Shown piece by piece: positions 1 to 10,400 of a DNA stretch of 64,000 bases (its first letter is position 1; every line of letters begins with the position of its first letter). Under the pieces are notes generated by a model, which searched no databases, had not been told where the DNA came from, and saw nothing but the letters and a program-made list of their open reading frames with translations. This DNA is from Schizochytrium sp. CCTCC M209059 (lineage: Eukaryota > Sar > Bigyra > Thraustochytrida > Thraustochytriidae): the NCBI GenBank assembly GCA_000818945.1, contig KN805371.1, positions 1 through 64,000 on the forward strand, written 5' to 3'. Made by a program: the position numbers and the translations under genes.

Positions 1-80
1 GCGGCGGCGAGCTCGCGCTCTGCCCGTGTGCAGCTGCCGCCGCTGTTGTTGTTTTGCTGCTTCTTTGTCGCAGCCCGCGC

Positions 81-81
81 T

Positions 82-129
<48 letters not shown>

Positions 130-168
130 TTCCCTCTTTCTTTCTTTTCCCTCTTTCTTTCTTTCTTG
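81..168. repeat. TTTC microsatellite, interrupted
   Basis: A run of TTTC units, interrupted twice by a TTTTCCCTC spacer. It is a polypyrimidine tract on the + strand. Comparable pyrimidine/purine tracts lie just upstream of several other genes in the window. Confidence 0.95.
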
Positions 169-290
169 TTTGCTTTCTTTGTTGCCTCTATCTCACGCGC
201 GGTGTGTGCACGTGCTCGCCGCGCCTCCTTTCCGCTAGCCAGCGCCTAAGCCACCCTACGCACGGCGCGTACGGCGCCTCGCTCGCTGCC

Positions 291-354
291 CTCCGCCTTC
301 TCCGCCTTCTCCGCCTTCTCCGCCTTCTCCGCCTTCTCCGCCGCCTTCTCCGCC
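291..354. repeat. 9-bp tandem repeat (CGCCTTCTC)
   Basis: About six to seven copies of a CGCCTTCTC unit, with one extra CGC near the end. It lies in the gene-free spacer and has no coding signal. Confidence 0.9.
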
Positions 355-1639
355 CCGGCCGCGACCGCGAGCCCGCCCCGCGCGAGACGCGGCGCCGCGG
401 GCCCCGGCGAGGCCTCGCGCCGGGCCGGCGGGCAGAGCAGGAGGCTGGGATAAGCGAGGAGGGGATGCCTCTAGAGAGGTGTGCCAAGGAGGCTCCCACG
501 CGCGACGCTCTCTTCTCGCCGAGGCCTCTCGCGCGCAGCGCCGCGCAGCGCGACGCGGCTCGAGAGGAGCGCGAGAGCCCGGCCTCGCAGAGGCCGCCCG
601 CGCGCGATCGCAGAGTGCAGCGGGGCCGAGCGGAGCCGAGCAGAGCCGAGCCGAGCAATGGCGCGATAACGGGCCGGCAGCTGGATTTCTCCCGCGCTCC
701 CTCGCTCGCGAGGTCACACGATGTACTACTCGCGGCTCGCTCGAGCCTGCCGCTGCAGCTAGCTGCCTCGCGCTCGTCTCGAGGAGACGCGCAGGCCAGC
801 AAGGTTTGCAAGCTCGCAGGCCTCGCGAGCTCCGCAAGGTCTGCAAGCTTCGCTAGCCTCGCTAGCCAGCGAGCTCGTCTGGGTTGCTTGCGAGATAGAG
901 AGGGCGAGATGGCGAGATTGCAGCGCGTGCACGTGTGCTTGCCACCACCTCTTGCTCTGCTGCTCTCGCGGACTGCGTGTCTGCGTGTCTGCGTGCCTGG
1001 CGCGGGGGATCGGCGCCCGCGAGACCGGCTCTGCTGTCTCCTTTCGCCCACGTACGTACGTCTCGCTGCGCTGCGCTACGCCGCGCGGGCGCGAGCAGAC
1101 GTCGAGGGTTATCGCGCTCTTTGTTGCTCTTCTTGCGCTGCTTTGCTCGCGCCTCGAGCTGCACTCGAGAGCGCCGCCTGCGCCCTCTTGCGCGCACAAA
1201 CCAAGGGAGCTGCGCGCAGACGTCGCGTGCCGCCTGCCCACGCAGGCCGCCCTCGCGCGTCTCCGCTGCCCTCCCCTGGCCTCGCGATATCGCGAGCTGT
1301 TTTGCTGATACGCGCGCGAGGGCGGCATCGCGTGCGCTCTTTCTTCACCCGCCGCTCCGAGGCGCGCTCGACCCTTGCCGCCCAAGTTTGGCCTGACCTG
1401 ACGCGGCTCGCTCGCCCCGGCTTGCTTCGCGCAGCCTTTGGCGCCTTCGCGCCCGCCCGCCCGCTCGTCTGGCTCGAGGACGGCGAGCCTCCGCGGGACC
1501 CGGTCTTGCGCAGCGCGGCGCGGCGTGGCATGGTATGGCTTGGTACAAGCAGCGTTAGTATGTAGTACTACAAGAGGCCTCGTGGCAAAGCCGCAACTTG
1601 AAGGAAGGGACGAAGGGCCTCCGCGCCAAGCTCGCTGGC

Positions 1640-3184
1640 ATGGGCTTTAGCGAGTTCAAGCGCCTGGGCAGGCGCCTGAGCTCGCAGGTGTTTGGCGCCG
1701 ACGAGGACGACTTCGACGCCGACGCCGACTACTACTACCGTGGGCACGGCGGCGGCGATGATGAGGGGGGTACAGAGCACGGCCCTCGCGGGAGCGATCT
1801 ACAGGCCATGGACCCGGAGACCGTCAAGCGCAAGCGCGCCGCGCGCGTGCGCAGACGATGGCGGGAAGCCATTCGGAAGGTCGTCGCATTGAACCGCTTC
1901 ATCAAGACCGCCGGCCCTGCGCACCGGCACGAGAGCTGGGCGCGTGCCAAAGCCCGACAGCTCGTCTCTGCGGTCATTTGCGCTGTGATCACAAGTCCTC
2001 TCGATGTGATGCAATCGCGCGCCTTTGCGAGCAAACAGCCAGCCTTCCTCTCTCCATGGACCGAACTCATCGCAGCGCAAGCGGCTCCACTTTCTGCCAC
2101 TTCTGCTCTGCTCGAGCATCTCGTCCCACGGGCTTCGACCAATGCCTCTGCGGCGGTCACAAGGTCACGCTACTTTTGGAGCTCGATAGGCCATGCAGTC
2201 TCGGCCACCGCGCGCCATGGGCTGCATTTGCTTCTCATGTACCCCCTCCGAGTTGCCTTCACCCGACTCGCCGTCAACGAGCAGCCTGTGCGTGCCACGC
2301 TAACCTCTCTGTCGCCTCAGCTCTACAATGGGCTATCCGCCTGTTTGGCCATCGAGGCGATCGAGGGCATCTTGTCACTCGTCCTTGACAGCGTCTCGGC
2401 AAGACCACCGTCTGGCACGCTGCTAAGCATCGCCTTACCACTGGCTTCGCTTCTCCCTACCGTTCCTTCGTTTGTGATGAGCGTACGCATTTTGTCCTCA
2501 AATCCGGGCTCATTGTTCCCAGCGCAAGTAAGTCTCCCCAGTGAAGTGGCTGCGACATATGCGCAAAAGGGTCTAAGTGGATTCTTTGCAGGCTGGCGCG
2601 CCTTCTTGCTTGCCTGTCCTTTTGAGCTCGGAGGTGAATATCTGTCCAAGAAGCTTGTGCGTCGCGTCATTGGCCCATCCCCGCACGAGCGTTTCGCAGC
2701 GCAGGTCAATCAAGTTCGTGAGACGCTCGAGCTCAAACAGCACACGCCACTGAAACTTGAGGACCCCAGTCATCTCGAAGCGATGATTCTCATGGCCAGT
2801 CGGCACAATCGAATGCTTTTTGTGCTCATGATCAATGTCACCGAGGATTCCAAGCTCGCTGTACATGATTGTGCCACCTTTGCTCAGAATGTTGACGCCA
2901 CTTTTGTCATTGCTGACGCGCGCTCGTTCGAGTCGCTGAGCAGAATCGCCTTTTCAAGCCGGTTTCCCTGCTTTATTCCTGTCATGGACGGCGTTTTGGA
3001 TACGCAGCACATTATCCCGTATCGCTATGGCTACAGCCGGCAGATTGAGCGCCGCCTTCGCGCGATTGCTGTGCAAATGACCCAGGAAGCCATGCACCGT
3101 TCCCGGCCTTTGCCGGCTGCGCAGCAACTTGATGAAGATGCTTTCATGGACGATCCGCACGCGGGTTCTTCCGAGATGCTCTGA
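1640..3184 (+). CDS. Mitochondrial-carrier-like membrane protein with C-terminal thioredoxin-fold-like region (provisional)
   Basis: 514 residues from the first ATG at 1640; the open frame upstream starts only with a TTG at 1598. After an acidic N-terminus with a YYY stretch and an Arg-rich helix, three segments about 80-130 residues apart resemble degenerate mitochondrial-carrier repeat motifs: PLDVMQSR (Pro120), PLRVAFTR (about residue 201) and PFELGGEY (about 329), the last preceded by GLSGFFAGW. The carrier consensus PxD/ExxK/RxR/K is only partly kept, so transport is not assured. From about residue 370, a hydrophobic strand (MLFVLMINV), a stretch with FVIADA and FPCFIPVMDG resemble a thioredoxin/UAS fold without a CxxC active site. 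A GTAAGT...CAG pair at 2528-2591 would shift the frame, so I read through it. The carrier call is moderate and the thioredoxin-like call is weak. Confidence 0.5.
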   Translation: MGFSEFKRLGRRLSSQVFGADEDDFDADADYYYRGHGGGDDEGGTEHGPRGSDLQAMDPETVKRKRAARVRRRWREAIRKVVALNRFIKTAGPAHRHESWARAKARQLVSAVICAVITSPLDVMQSRAFASKQPAFLSPWTELIAAQAAPLSATSALLEHLVPRASTNASAAVTRSRYFWSSIGHAVSATARHGLHLLLMYPLRVAFTRLAVNEQPVRATLTSLSPQLYNGLSACLAIEAIEGILSLVLDSVSARPPSGTLLSIALPLASLLPTVPSFVMSVRILSSNPGSLFPAQVSLPSEVAATYAQKGLSGFFAGWRAFLLACPFELGGEYLSKKLVRRVIGPSPHERFAAQVNQVRETLELKQHTPLKLEDPSHLEAMILMASRHNRMLFVLMINVTEDSKLAVHDCATFAQNVDATFVIADARSFESLSRIAFSSRFPCFIPVMDGVLDTQHIIPYRYGYSRQIERRLRAIAVQMTQEAMHRSRPLPAAQQLDEDAFMDDPHAGSSEML

Positions 3185-3680
3185 TGAAACAAACATACAT
3201 AAGCCTACATACAAACAAACAAAAACCATACAAAACAAACAAACTAACAAAACAAACAAAAAAGCAAACAGAGCCTCTCACCTGGTTTTCATGATCTCTT
3301 TTTGCTTTTCTGGAGGCCGTCGAATTGATGGCCGAATTTGAAGTAGGCCTACTTTGTGCATCTTTCGTCCCCAATCCTCAATTTATCCCTCACTGTCAAT
3401 GTTGTTTTTTAATTGTTATTTTTTAATTTTTTTTTGCCAAGCGCAAAGAGAGGGAAGCACCAAAACCCTTTGCGCGGCGGCGGCTACGATCGATCGCGCG
3501 GCTCGTCTTGCAGGGAGCGCAACCGGGCCTGGCGGCGCGCGGAGAAGCGGCGACCACGCGCGCGCTCTCGCTACAGTCGACGTACTCTTCCGCGACCGGT
3601 CGGTGCGCTTCTTCGCCGACATCGGACCTGCTCTTCTCTTGGGCGACGACGAGACGCAGCCCCCCGGAGACGAAAGCACC
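3185..3680. other. Spacer between carrier-like gene and TAF9
   Basis: Starts with an A/C-rich stretch of AAAC-type units (about 3185-3270), then an AT-rich part with a T run near 3404-3435. These probably form the 3' UTR of the upstream gene. A GC-rich part (about 3460-3680) follows that is probably the TAF9 promoter and 5' UTR. No separate gene was seen. Confidence 0.6.
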
Positions 3681-4963
3681 ATGGAGGACCAGTTTGTGCC
3701 GCTCAAGCCGATCTCGCACTTGTTGCGCGAAAATCAGATTGAAGACTGGGACCCTCGAGTAATGTACCAGCTGCTCGAGTTTCAATACCGTAAGTAGCTA
3801 GCCCTCCCTTGTTGTGCGCCAACGATCTCTCGTCGCTGCAACAGATGCTGACATCCTTTCGCCTTTTTCGCTACACGTGCACAGGGACAACAAAGAAGAT
3901 CTTGAATGATGCGAAGGCACTCACGCTGCACCGCGCGCCGTCAAAGTCGGGAGATCCGCTGAGCGACAGAGACGTTCGGCTTGCACTAGAGCTCGAAAAG
4001 GAGGACAGGCCGCCACCCTATCTCATTCTTAAACCTGATGAGGTGCGAAAGTTTAACCTGACGAACCTTCCCTCCATCTCGGACGACATGGTGCGTCTCC
4101 CTTCGCGCGCTCTCATCAACGACAACTGCATTGCAGATATTATCGAGGAAGGACATCCTCGCGAACTTCAGCTCGGTTCAGGCGACAATGTGCCCGCAAC
4201 GGCAGCCCCGAACATTGCTGGAAGGTACAACGTAAAGCGGGGGAAACTAGGCCGCAAGAAGCAAAAAGTGCGCCTTCCACCTGCCGGCGATCTCGACAGG
4301 GACGAGGATGCCGATGCTCCCATGCTGGATGCCGACACAGCTCCCAAGGAGAAGGTAGAGGCGCTTTCAGCAACAGATGACGCCACGCACGAGACTAAGG
4401 CCTCTGCCGCTGCTGCTTCTGCTGCTTCTGCTGCTGCTGCTGCTGCTGACGCGACGCAAAGTACCCCGCCAGCCGAGCCAGCTGAGGCAGCTGCCGCCCC
4501 CGCCGATTCGGCTCCGGTTGCTACTTCTGCGACCACGGATGCTAACTCTGGACCCATCACAAGCGCTGCAGCACAATCACCAGCACCCGCCTTAGCAGAG
4601 GGGAAATCATCCGCAGAGGAGAAAACAACCGCACCAGGAGAAGCACCTGCAGAGGCAAAACCTGCTATTGTAGAGACGAAACCTGCTATGGTAGAGGAGA
4701 AATCTGCTACAGAGGGACAATCTGCCTCAGAGGTGAGACCTGCTGCCGAGGCGACACCTGCTGCGGAGGCGAAACCTGCTGCGGAGGCGAAACCTGCTGC
4801 GGAGGCGAAACCTGCTGCGGAAGAGAAAAATACCACCGCAGAAGACAAAAACCCCGTAGAGGAGAAAGCCACTACAGAGGTGAAACCGATTGTGGCGGCT
4901 GCAGAGACGAAGCCCGCTGCGGAAGCAGACGCGGCTGGCGATGCCATGGACACGACAGAGTAA
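3681..4963 (+). CDS. TAF9: Transcription initiation factor TFIID subunit 9 (TAF9-like)
   Basis: Two exons, 3681-3789 and 3885-4963, give 395 residues. TAF9 is a histone-fold subunit of TFIID and SAGA that pairs with TAF6. The start ATG sits in a strong CACCATGG context. Residues about 10-90 match the TAF9 histone fold: IEDWDPRVMYQLLEFQYR, then across the junction TTKKILNDAKALTLHRA and DVRLALE. The 95-bp intron (GTAAGT...CAG) falls within the Arg codon of QYR; without splicing the frame stops at once at a TAG inside the intron. After the conserved region (LPSISDD, with the Pro-rich loop TAF9 shows here), the last about 230 residues are Ala/Glu/Lys/Pro-rich, with repeats of the type AEAKPA encoded by an 18-bp DNA repeat near 4746-4818. 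This tail is absent from animal TAF9 and may be disordered. Confidence 0.93.
3790..3884 (+). other. Spliceosomal intron of TAF9 (95 bp)
   Basis: Donor GTAAGT at 3790-3795 and acceptor CAG ending at 3884. Joining the flanks restores the TAF9 histone fold through a split CGG codon. The unspliced frame stops three codons after the junction. Confidence 0.93.
4746..4818 (+). repeat. 18-bp coding minisatellite in TAF9 tail
   Basis: About four copies of a unit like GCGGAGGCGAAACCTGCT encode AEAKPA repeats. The last copies are nearly identical, which suggests recent slippage. Confidence 0.85.
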
Positions 4964-5462
4964 TAGTATTTGTTTGACCCTCATTTTGGTTTTTGACACG
5001 ATTAGAAGCATGAAATTCACATTCTGTGTCAATCAGATGGTGAGAAGCTTGACACCATGATTCTTGAAACTCACAACGAAGATCCGGAAGAAACTACAGA
5101 TCATCAAGTGTCTGCGTGCAAATCCTTTGGCTGTTTCTCTTTTTAGTCCTTCATATTTCGACTACAAGAAGAATGCATCAGAATTTTCCTTTTCGTTAAT
5201 GCAATGCCTTGGGCCCTCACCACTCCAACCTTGCTTGTTGGCTTGATGACTTTAGCAAGTGGACACATTTTCCCACCATCCAAACACACTGCAAGTGTTT
5301 GGATGGTGAACGGTCCCATTGTGACACCTTCTTATCACGAGAGCTCCAGTCTACTTGCCCCCCCACGCACAGACCACACTGACCAGACTGTGTCGCCTGC
5401 CTAATGTAAAACGTGTGCACCTTGTAGCCTAATGTAGTCAACGGCTTGATTGCAAAGACATA
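4964..5462. other. Spacer between TAF9 and TTLL gene
   Basis: AT-richer 3' UTR/promoter spacer. It contains a perfect 14-bp inverted repeat (5274-5308). A 66-codon ATG frame at 5204-5404 covers the hairpin but shows no family resemblance; I do not call it a gene. Confidence 0.55.
5274..5308. repeat. Perfect 14-bp inverted repeat (hairpin)
   Basis: CACCATCCAAACAC and its exact reverse complement are separated by the 7-base loop ACTGCAA. The hairpin lies about 155 bp before the TTLL start codon. It could be a structured UTR element or a palindromic insertion footprint. Confidence 0.9.
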
Positions 5463-7262
5463 ATGGAGAGAAACAAATCGCGGTCCAAAGCGACAATGAC
5501 GGACGGGGTGCTTCGCGTGTGCGAGTCGTGCCCGTTGCCCGTGCGGCAGGAGGCGTTGTCCCGTGGCTGGCGTGTCATCGGTCCAGGTTCGACAGAAGAT
5601 GAGGTCTCGGGTAGCCAAGCGAGCCAGCCTGCGTCAGAGCGTCGGCGCAAAACAAGACGCGGGCGAGTTGGGGTCGCAGAGACCCCTCCAGCGGGCAGCC
5701 GGGTCTTCGAGCTGTACTGGCGCAACTCGAGGTTCACAAAGTCCGAATTCAAGACAGGCCATGATCGAGCCGGACGCATGAACCACTTCCCACACACCAA
5801 GTGCCTCACGAAGAAGGACCTCCTTATTCACGCAATGCGCAAGATGCGCGCTGTGCATGGCAAGATATATGACTTTTTGCCCATGAGCTTTATTCTCCCG
5901 TCAGAGTACACCAAATTTGTACACGCATACGCCGCAGAAGACGATGACCAGGTCTGTGCTGCCGCAAACAAGTCAATCGAAGGACACGCAGGTGACAAAA
6001 GTGCAGGTCGAGCGGTTTGGATCTGTAAACCTTCGGACTTATCGCGCGGACGCAAGATTTTTCTCATCAAAGACCTCTCTGATCTTCATTATGACCAGCA
6101 ATACGTGGTCCAGCGCTACGTTCCTAATCCGTTGACAATTGGCGGATACAAGGTGGACTTGCGCGTTTACATTCTTGTCACAAGTATGCAGCCACTGCGT
6201 GTTCACATCTTTCGCAATGGTCTCGCGCGTTTTGGCACGGTAAAGTACGACGACAAAATGCAGGACATTGATAACTTGTTTTCTCATCTTACAAACAGCA
6301 GCATCAACAAGTTATCAACTACGTTCGATCACGACAAGGAAGTGATTGGGTCAGGGTCGAAATGGGATTTTGGCGCGCTGCGGGAATGGTTCAAGAGCAA
6401 TCAGCTCGGCGAAGCGGCATTCGCCACGTTGTGGGCGAGAATCTGCGATATCAGTCTGTGCACGATTCTTACGGCCCTGCCGTCCAAGCCGGTGAGTTCA
6501 TCGTGTTTCGAGCTCTTTGGCTTTGATATCCTCGTCGATGCGGCGCTGCGTCCCTGGCTGCTCGAGGTGAACTGTGCTCCGGCGCTTTCTATTGACGGTT
6601 CGACCGACCGTCGCGTCAAGGAGCCTCTTATTCGCGCTGTGTACGACCTCGTTCAGCAGCAACAACCTGTTGTAAAAACAAACCGACGCCGTGGCTTCCG
6701 TGCCATCGCGCCAAAGAATTCGAAATTGCGTCCTGCATCAGGTAAGACTCGCATCTGTCCTCTGCCCAACGCAGGCCTTCCGCCGCGGCCTGCCACGGCA
6801 GTTGCCGGACAGAAAACAAAGGGACCTGGTGCTGGCCCTAGTGCTGGTGCTGGTGCTGCAACAACGACGACGACGATAACAAATAACTCGGGTGTCAACA
6901 ATAACGACGACGAAGAAACCCGAAGGCTGAGAGAAATCACTCAAGAGGGCCAACAAGGCGCCTCGGAAGACGGCAGCGGAGCGGAGCATTTGTGTGCAAT
7001 GTCCACACCCAGCATAGGGGGTCAACACAATGACAACGACCACAAAGACGACGACGATGATTTATCGCGGTTCGATTGCATCTTCCCCTTTGACGAAACG
7101 ACAGCGCAAGCAGCCCTGCTCATGGCCACGTGCCAAGGCCAAGCATCGCAGCGCAAGCTTGCGGAGGCGGTTCGGATCATCGTGCAACAAATCCGTAAAA
7201 GGCGACGCGGCGCGATGCAAGCCGAGTGCGCCGTCTCCACCGAGGTCACGGCCTCCCGTTAG
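5463..7262 (+). CDS. Tubulin tyrosine ligase-like protein (TTLL2/TTLL9-type polyglutamylase)
   Basis: 599 residues in a single exon. TTLL enzymes are ATP-grasp ligases that add glutamates (or related residues) to tubulin tails, typically in axonemes and centrioles. The TTL domain spans about residues 95-400. Visible motifs include NHFPHTKCLTKKDLL (about 107), WICKPSDLSRGRKIFLI (about 176, nucleotide-binding Lys and Gly/Arg loop), VVQRYV and KVDLRVYILVT (about 205-230), HLTNSSIN (about 275), CFELFGFDILVD (about 338) and PWLLEVNCAPAL (about 354, the metal-binding E-x-N). The C-terminal about 190 residues are low complexity (Thr runs, Asp/Asn-rich). A 33-bp in-frame GTAAGA...CAG inside the tail is too short for an intron and was read through. 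The exact TTLL subfamily and acceptor protein are inferred. Confidence 0.93.
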   Translation: MERNKSRSKATMTDGVLRVCESCPLPVRQEALSRGWRVIGPGSTEDEVSGSQASQPASERRRKTRRGRVGVAETPPAGSRVFELYWRNSRFTKSEFKTGHDRAGRMNHFPHTKCLTKKDLLIHAMRKMRAVHGKIYDFLPMSFILPSEYTKFVHAYAAEDDDQVCAAANKSIEGHAGDKSAGRAVWICKPSDLSRGRKIFLIKDLSDLHYDQQYVVQRYVPNPLTIGGYKVDLRVYILVTSMQPLRVHIFRNGLARFGTVKYDDKMQDIDNLFSHLTNSSINKLSTTFDHDKEVIGSGSKWDFGALREWFKSNQLGEAAFATLWARICDISLCTILTALPSKPVSSSCFELFGFDILVDAALRPWLLEVNCAPALSIDGSTDRRVKEPLIRAVYDLVQQQQPVVKTNRRRGFRAIAPKNSKLRPASGKTRICPLPNAGLPPRPATAVAGQKTKGPGAGPSAGAGAATTTTTITNNSGVNNNDDEETRRLREITQEGQQGASEDGSGAEHLCAMSTPSIGGQHNDNDHKDDDDDLSRFDCIFPFDETTAQAALLMATCQGQASQRKLAEAVRIIVQQIRKRRRGAMQAECAVSTEVTASR

Positions 7263-7409
7263 GCCTTGTTCACGGCCCAGGTCTCCTCTGTTCTCCGTCG
7301 CTGTGACTGGCAAACACGCAGGAGGCCTTGTCATGTACCCATGGTGAGTTTCCGTGAACCTCGACTTGCGGCGGCGTGCGTGACTGCAGGCTATTTTCAG
7401 CCCAGGGCC

Positions 7410-10400
7410 CTAAATCACAGACTGTGCAGGGATGGAGGCAGATGCGTCGAGCGGGACGACCTCGTGAAAGTGGTTAAAATTGATGACGATTTTCTCTGGT
7501 TTCTTCTCGTCTGGACCGAAACACTCACGGAACCAGTGATTGTACATGATGTCGTCCATCGTGTACGAGTGGCGGGCCTGGAACGTGGCCGAGGACTGCG
7601 CCTCAATACCCTCGACAATGACGATAATTTCGAGCTCGGAGGCCTCGATAAAATTTTGAATCGATTGCTTGACGTCCTTGACATGCTTTTCCATAGGGTG
7701 CAAAGAAGAACTCTGGCGCACACGCGTCCCGGATGCCGAAGATTCGCGCACGTTGGCCTCGACCTCGCGGCGTTCGTTTTCGCCAGACTCCCGCACCACG
7801 CGATCACGGGAAATCAACGCCTCTACATCGAGGCCTGCATGACCCGACGGTTTGTTAATGTTCGAGAGCTCCTTTAGGCGCTCATCCGTGGTACCTCGAA
7901 CTTGACTCAGCTTGACTGTCTTGTGATGGTGGATGCGGCGCGAGGTACCTCGACGAACTTGGTCTTGATATGCCTTTTCCATTCTCTGGTGCATGCTGCT
8001 GGGCCGCGAACTGCTGTGATAGTGGCTTGTACTGCGTCTCTGGCTTTGCGAGCTTTGTCGAGAGTCTTCGCGAGCGCGATCGCTCGCGAAAAGGGAGTGC
8101 AGAGAGTGGATGCTGTCTTGGCCTGAATGTTTGACCGACCGGTCCTCGACGCTGTTTTGCGGCCGCGCCGGGAGCGACCTTGTCTTCTCGATCTGGTCTG
8201 GATCACTTTCGAAAAAGTTGACCTTGTGCGAAGACGAAGTCTCTGTCGTGGCATCATCGCCGTCTTTGCTCTGTTGTTCGCTCTCGACAGTATCGCTGGC
8301 GGGTTCTGTATGCCCGGATCGCAGACGAGGTCGCAAGATGGGCAGCGGGGCGCTTGGGTCCTTGGCATCGTCTGCCTCCGAGCTGATGTCGTCGTAGTTG
8401 TCGTCGTCGTCGTCGTTGGGTTGATAGTCGTCATCTTTTACAGTGTTCTGGGAGCCAGCAGGACCCTTGGATGAATGTTGAGAGCGACTCGACGTGGATG
8501 ACGAGGTGGACGATGAAGCCAAAATTCGCGATGCGGACTCGGAGTCTACTGCGTCCAAGACAGAGAGAGAAACTGTGGGCGGCGGGGGCAGCGAACGCTT
8601 GGCTCGGGGCGCACGGTTACCATCGGCGGGTGAGGCGGAAGCGTCCTCTTTCTTTGCATCATCGTCGTCTTCTCCGTTCGTTGCGTCGTCGTCGTCGTCA
8701 TCGTTCTTTGCTTTCTTCTCCTCATTCTCTTCTGCATCATTTTCATCATCGTTTTCGCTGTGATATGCGCCCTCTAGGTATTGCTGGTACCGGATATGGC
8801 GCAACAGATGCTCATCGGTATAAAACGTCGTTCCGCAAACCGGACACTGCGCGCCGTTGCGTCCAGCAACAGCTGCATCTGCCTCTCGGAGATTGACGTT
8901 GGGGTATCGATAGCGATTGGCCCGATTGTGTACAAAGCCATCGTCGTGCGTTTGCCAGTGCTCACGACGCAATGTGGGTGGTAAAAGAGGGCTCCATTGA
9001 TCAATTTCGTGCACGACGGTGCAGGGGACGCTCAAGAACAGATTGGCCCCGAGCTCATCGTCAGGGTTGATGAGACGCATGTGCCGCGTCTGGAAATTCG
9101 CCGTCGTGTTGCCGTCGCTTTCATTCATGACAACGTAGCAGCGAACGTGCGCTTCGACAATGGGGGCATGCATGTCGAGGTCATAGCACTGAAAGGAAAA
9201 GAAGAACTTGCCATTGCGATGAATGATGCAGGCCTTGTTACTGAAAATGACCTGGTGGCTGCGCGTGTCGGCGCGGCCGACGCGCATGACAACGAGAGAA
9301 ATGCAAAGGGCATTGAGAAGGACTCCGAAGAAGCATTGCCACCAAATTATGGTGGGGAGCTGAAAGCAGCCTCGCCAAAAGGCGCCTTCGTGACTGTCGG
9401 GGAGCCCAAACCCTGAGGTAGCGGCGGTCTCGAGGGCAAAGGCAAAAGCCATTTGAAACGGATGCTTACCCGTCTCGGAAGTATCAACGATGTCTAGCGC
9501 GCAGGTATCGTTGAAAGGATCATTGAACAGCGAGTAGAGTCCGGCAAAGACGAGTAGGTAGGCCGTGTAAACAAGAATGAGAACAAAAAAGAGAATGTGC
9601 GTGCGCTGTGTAAGCGTCCTGTGAAACCAATCGTCTCCGTAGAGGGCAAGGATATCGCGCAAGGTTTTCGATACGGCCTGGTCGATCTTGAGTTCTCCAG
9701 AACTTTGATGATACCACTGGTCTCTGAGAATGATGCGGCGGGACCAACTCACATCCGGATCTTCGCTGACGTCAGACATGGTGAACTCACTTGACGTCAG
9801 TGAATCCTGACCAACGCTTTGTCGGTGATGGTGGTGGTGGTGGTGGTGGTGGTGGTGGTGCTGACCATGATGGTTGTGATGTGTGTGGTGGTTGGCCGCA
9901 AGCAAGTTGGAAATGGATCTGACGCGTTTTAGATTTGATGAGAGAATGGACGAGAATGATGATTGTGAAGACAGCGTCCCGGCGGACCCAAGTCGGCCTC
10001 GACGCAAGGTAATGACGTTAGGGGACCGGGGCGAGCTTGATAGCTGGCTCTCTACATCGTCTTCATCGTTGTCGTCCACGGGCTCGGCCGAAGATGACGG
10101 ACGTTTGGGGAGACTGAACCATCGTCGAGAACGAGTGGCCGGAGTCATGGTATCCCCTCGTTTGTGTGCGCGTTGCATCCGATGGAGCGCGCCACGTTTG
10201 CTGTCGCCGCAAGTCGAGCAAGAATCAGAGCTCATGAGCCGTCTGCGACTCTGTTCGGGTCCAGGACCTCGCGTAGTGCTGCTACTGGCATCTTTGCCTT
10301 GTCGAGGAGCACCACTCGCTCGATCTGCAAAGAGACCATTCAATGCCGAGGCACCCGTTGCGCCTCGTGCTCCATCTCTACCGCGAGGGGAGCTCGGCCC

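Larger units (their letters stand above)
1..1639. other. Gene-free GC-rich spacer with microsatellites
   Basis: No convincing gene. A long open frame spans 54-1565, but it has no ATG near its start and encodes Arg/Ala-rich low complexity typical of GC-rich non-coding DNA. The stretch holds a TTTC microsatellite (81-168), a 9-bp tandem repeat (291-354), GAGCC-type repeats near 617-656, and presumably the promoter and 5' UTR of the gene starting at 1640. Confidence 0.6.

Noticed and set aside
54..1565. 503-codon open frame in the first 1.6 kb
   Set aside because: Starts with TTG, is Arg/Ala/Ser-rich with no domain, and similar open frames exist on the other strand, as expected in GC-rich non-coding DNA.
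2528..2591. Possible 64-bp intron in the carrier-like gene (GTAAGT...CAG)
   Set aside because: Removing it shifts the reading frame and destroys the third carrier-like motif.
5204..5404. 66-codon ATG frame with a hydrophobic start between TAF9 and TTLL
   Set aside because: Covers a perfect inverted repeat, and the rest is low complexity; more likely UTR.
6742..6774. Possible 33-bp intron in the TTLL gene
   Set aside because: Too short for a spliceosomal intron, in frame, and in a low-complexity tail where the codons cause no problem.
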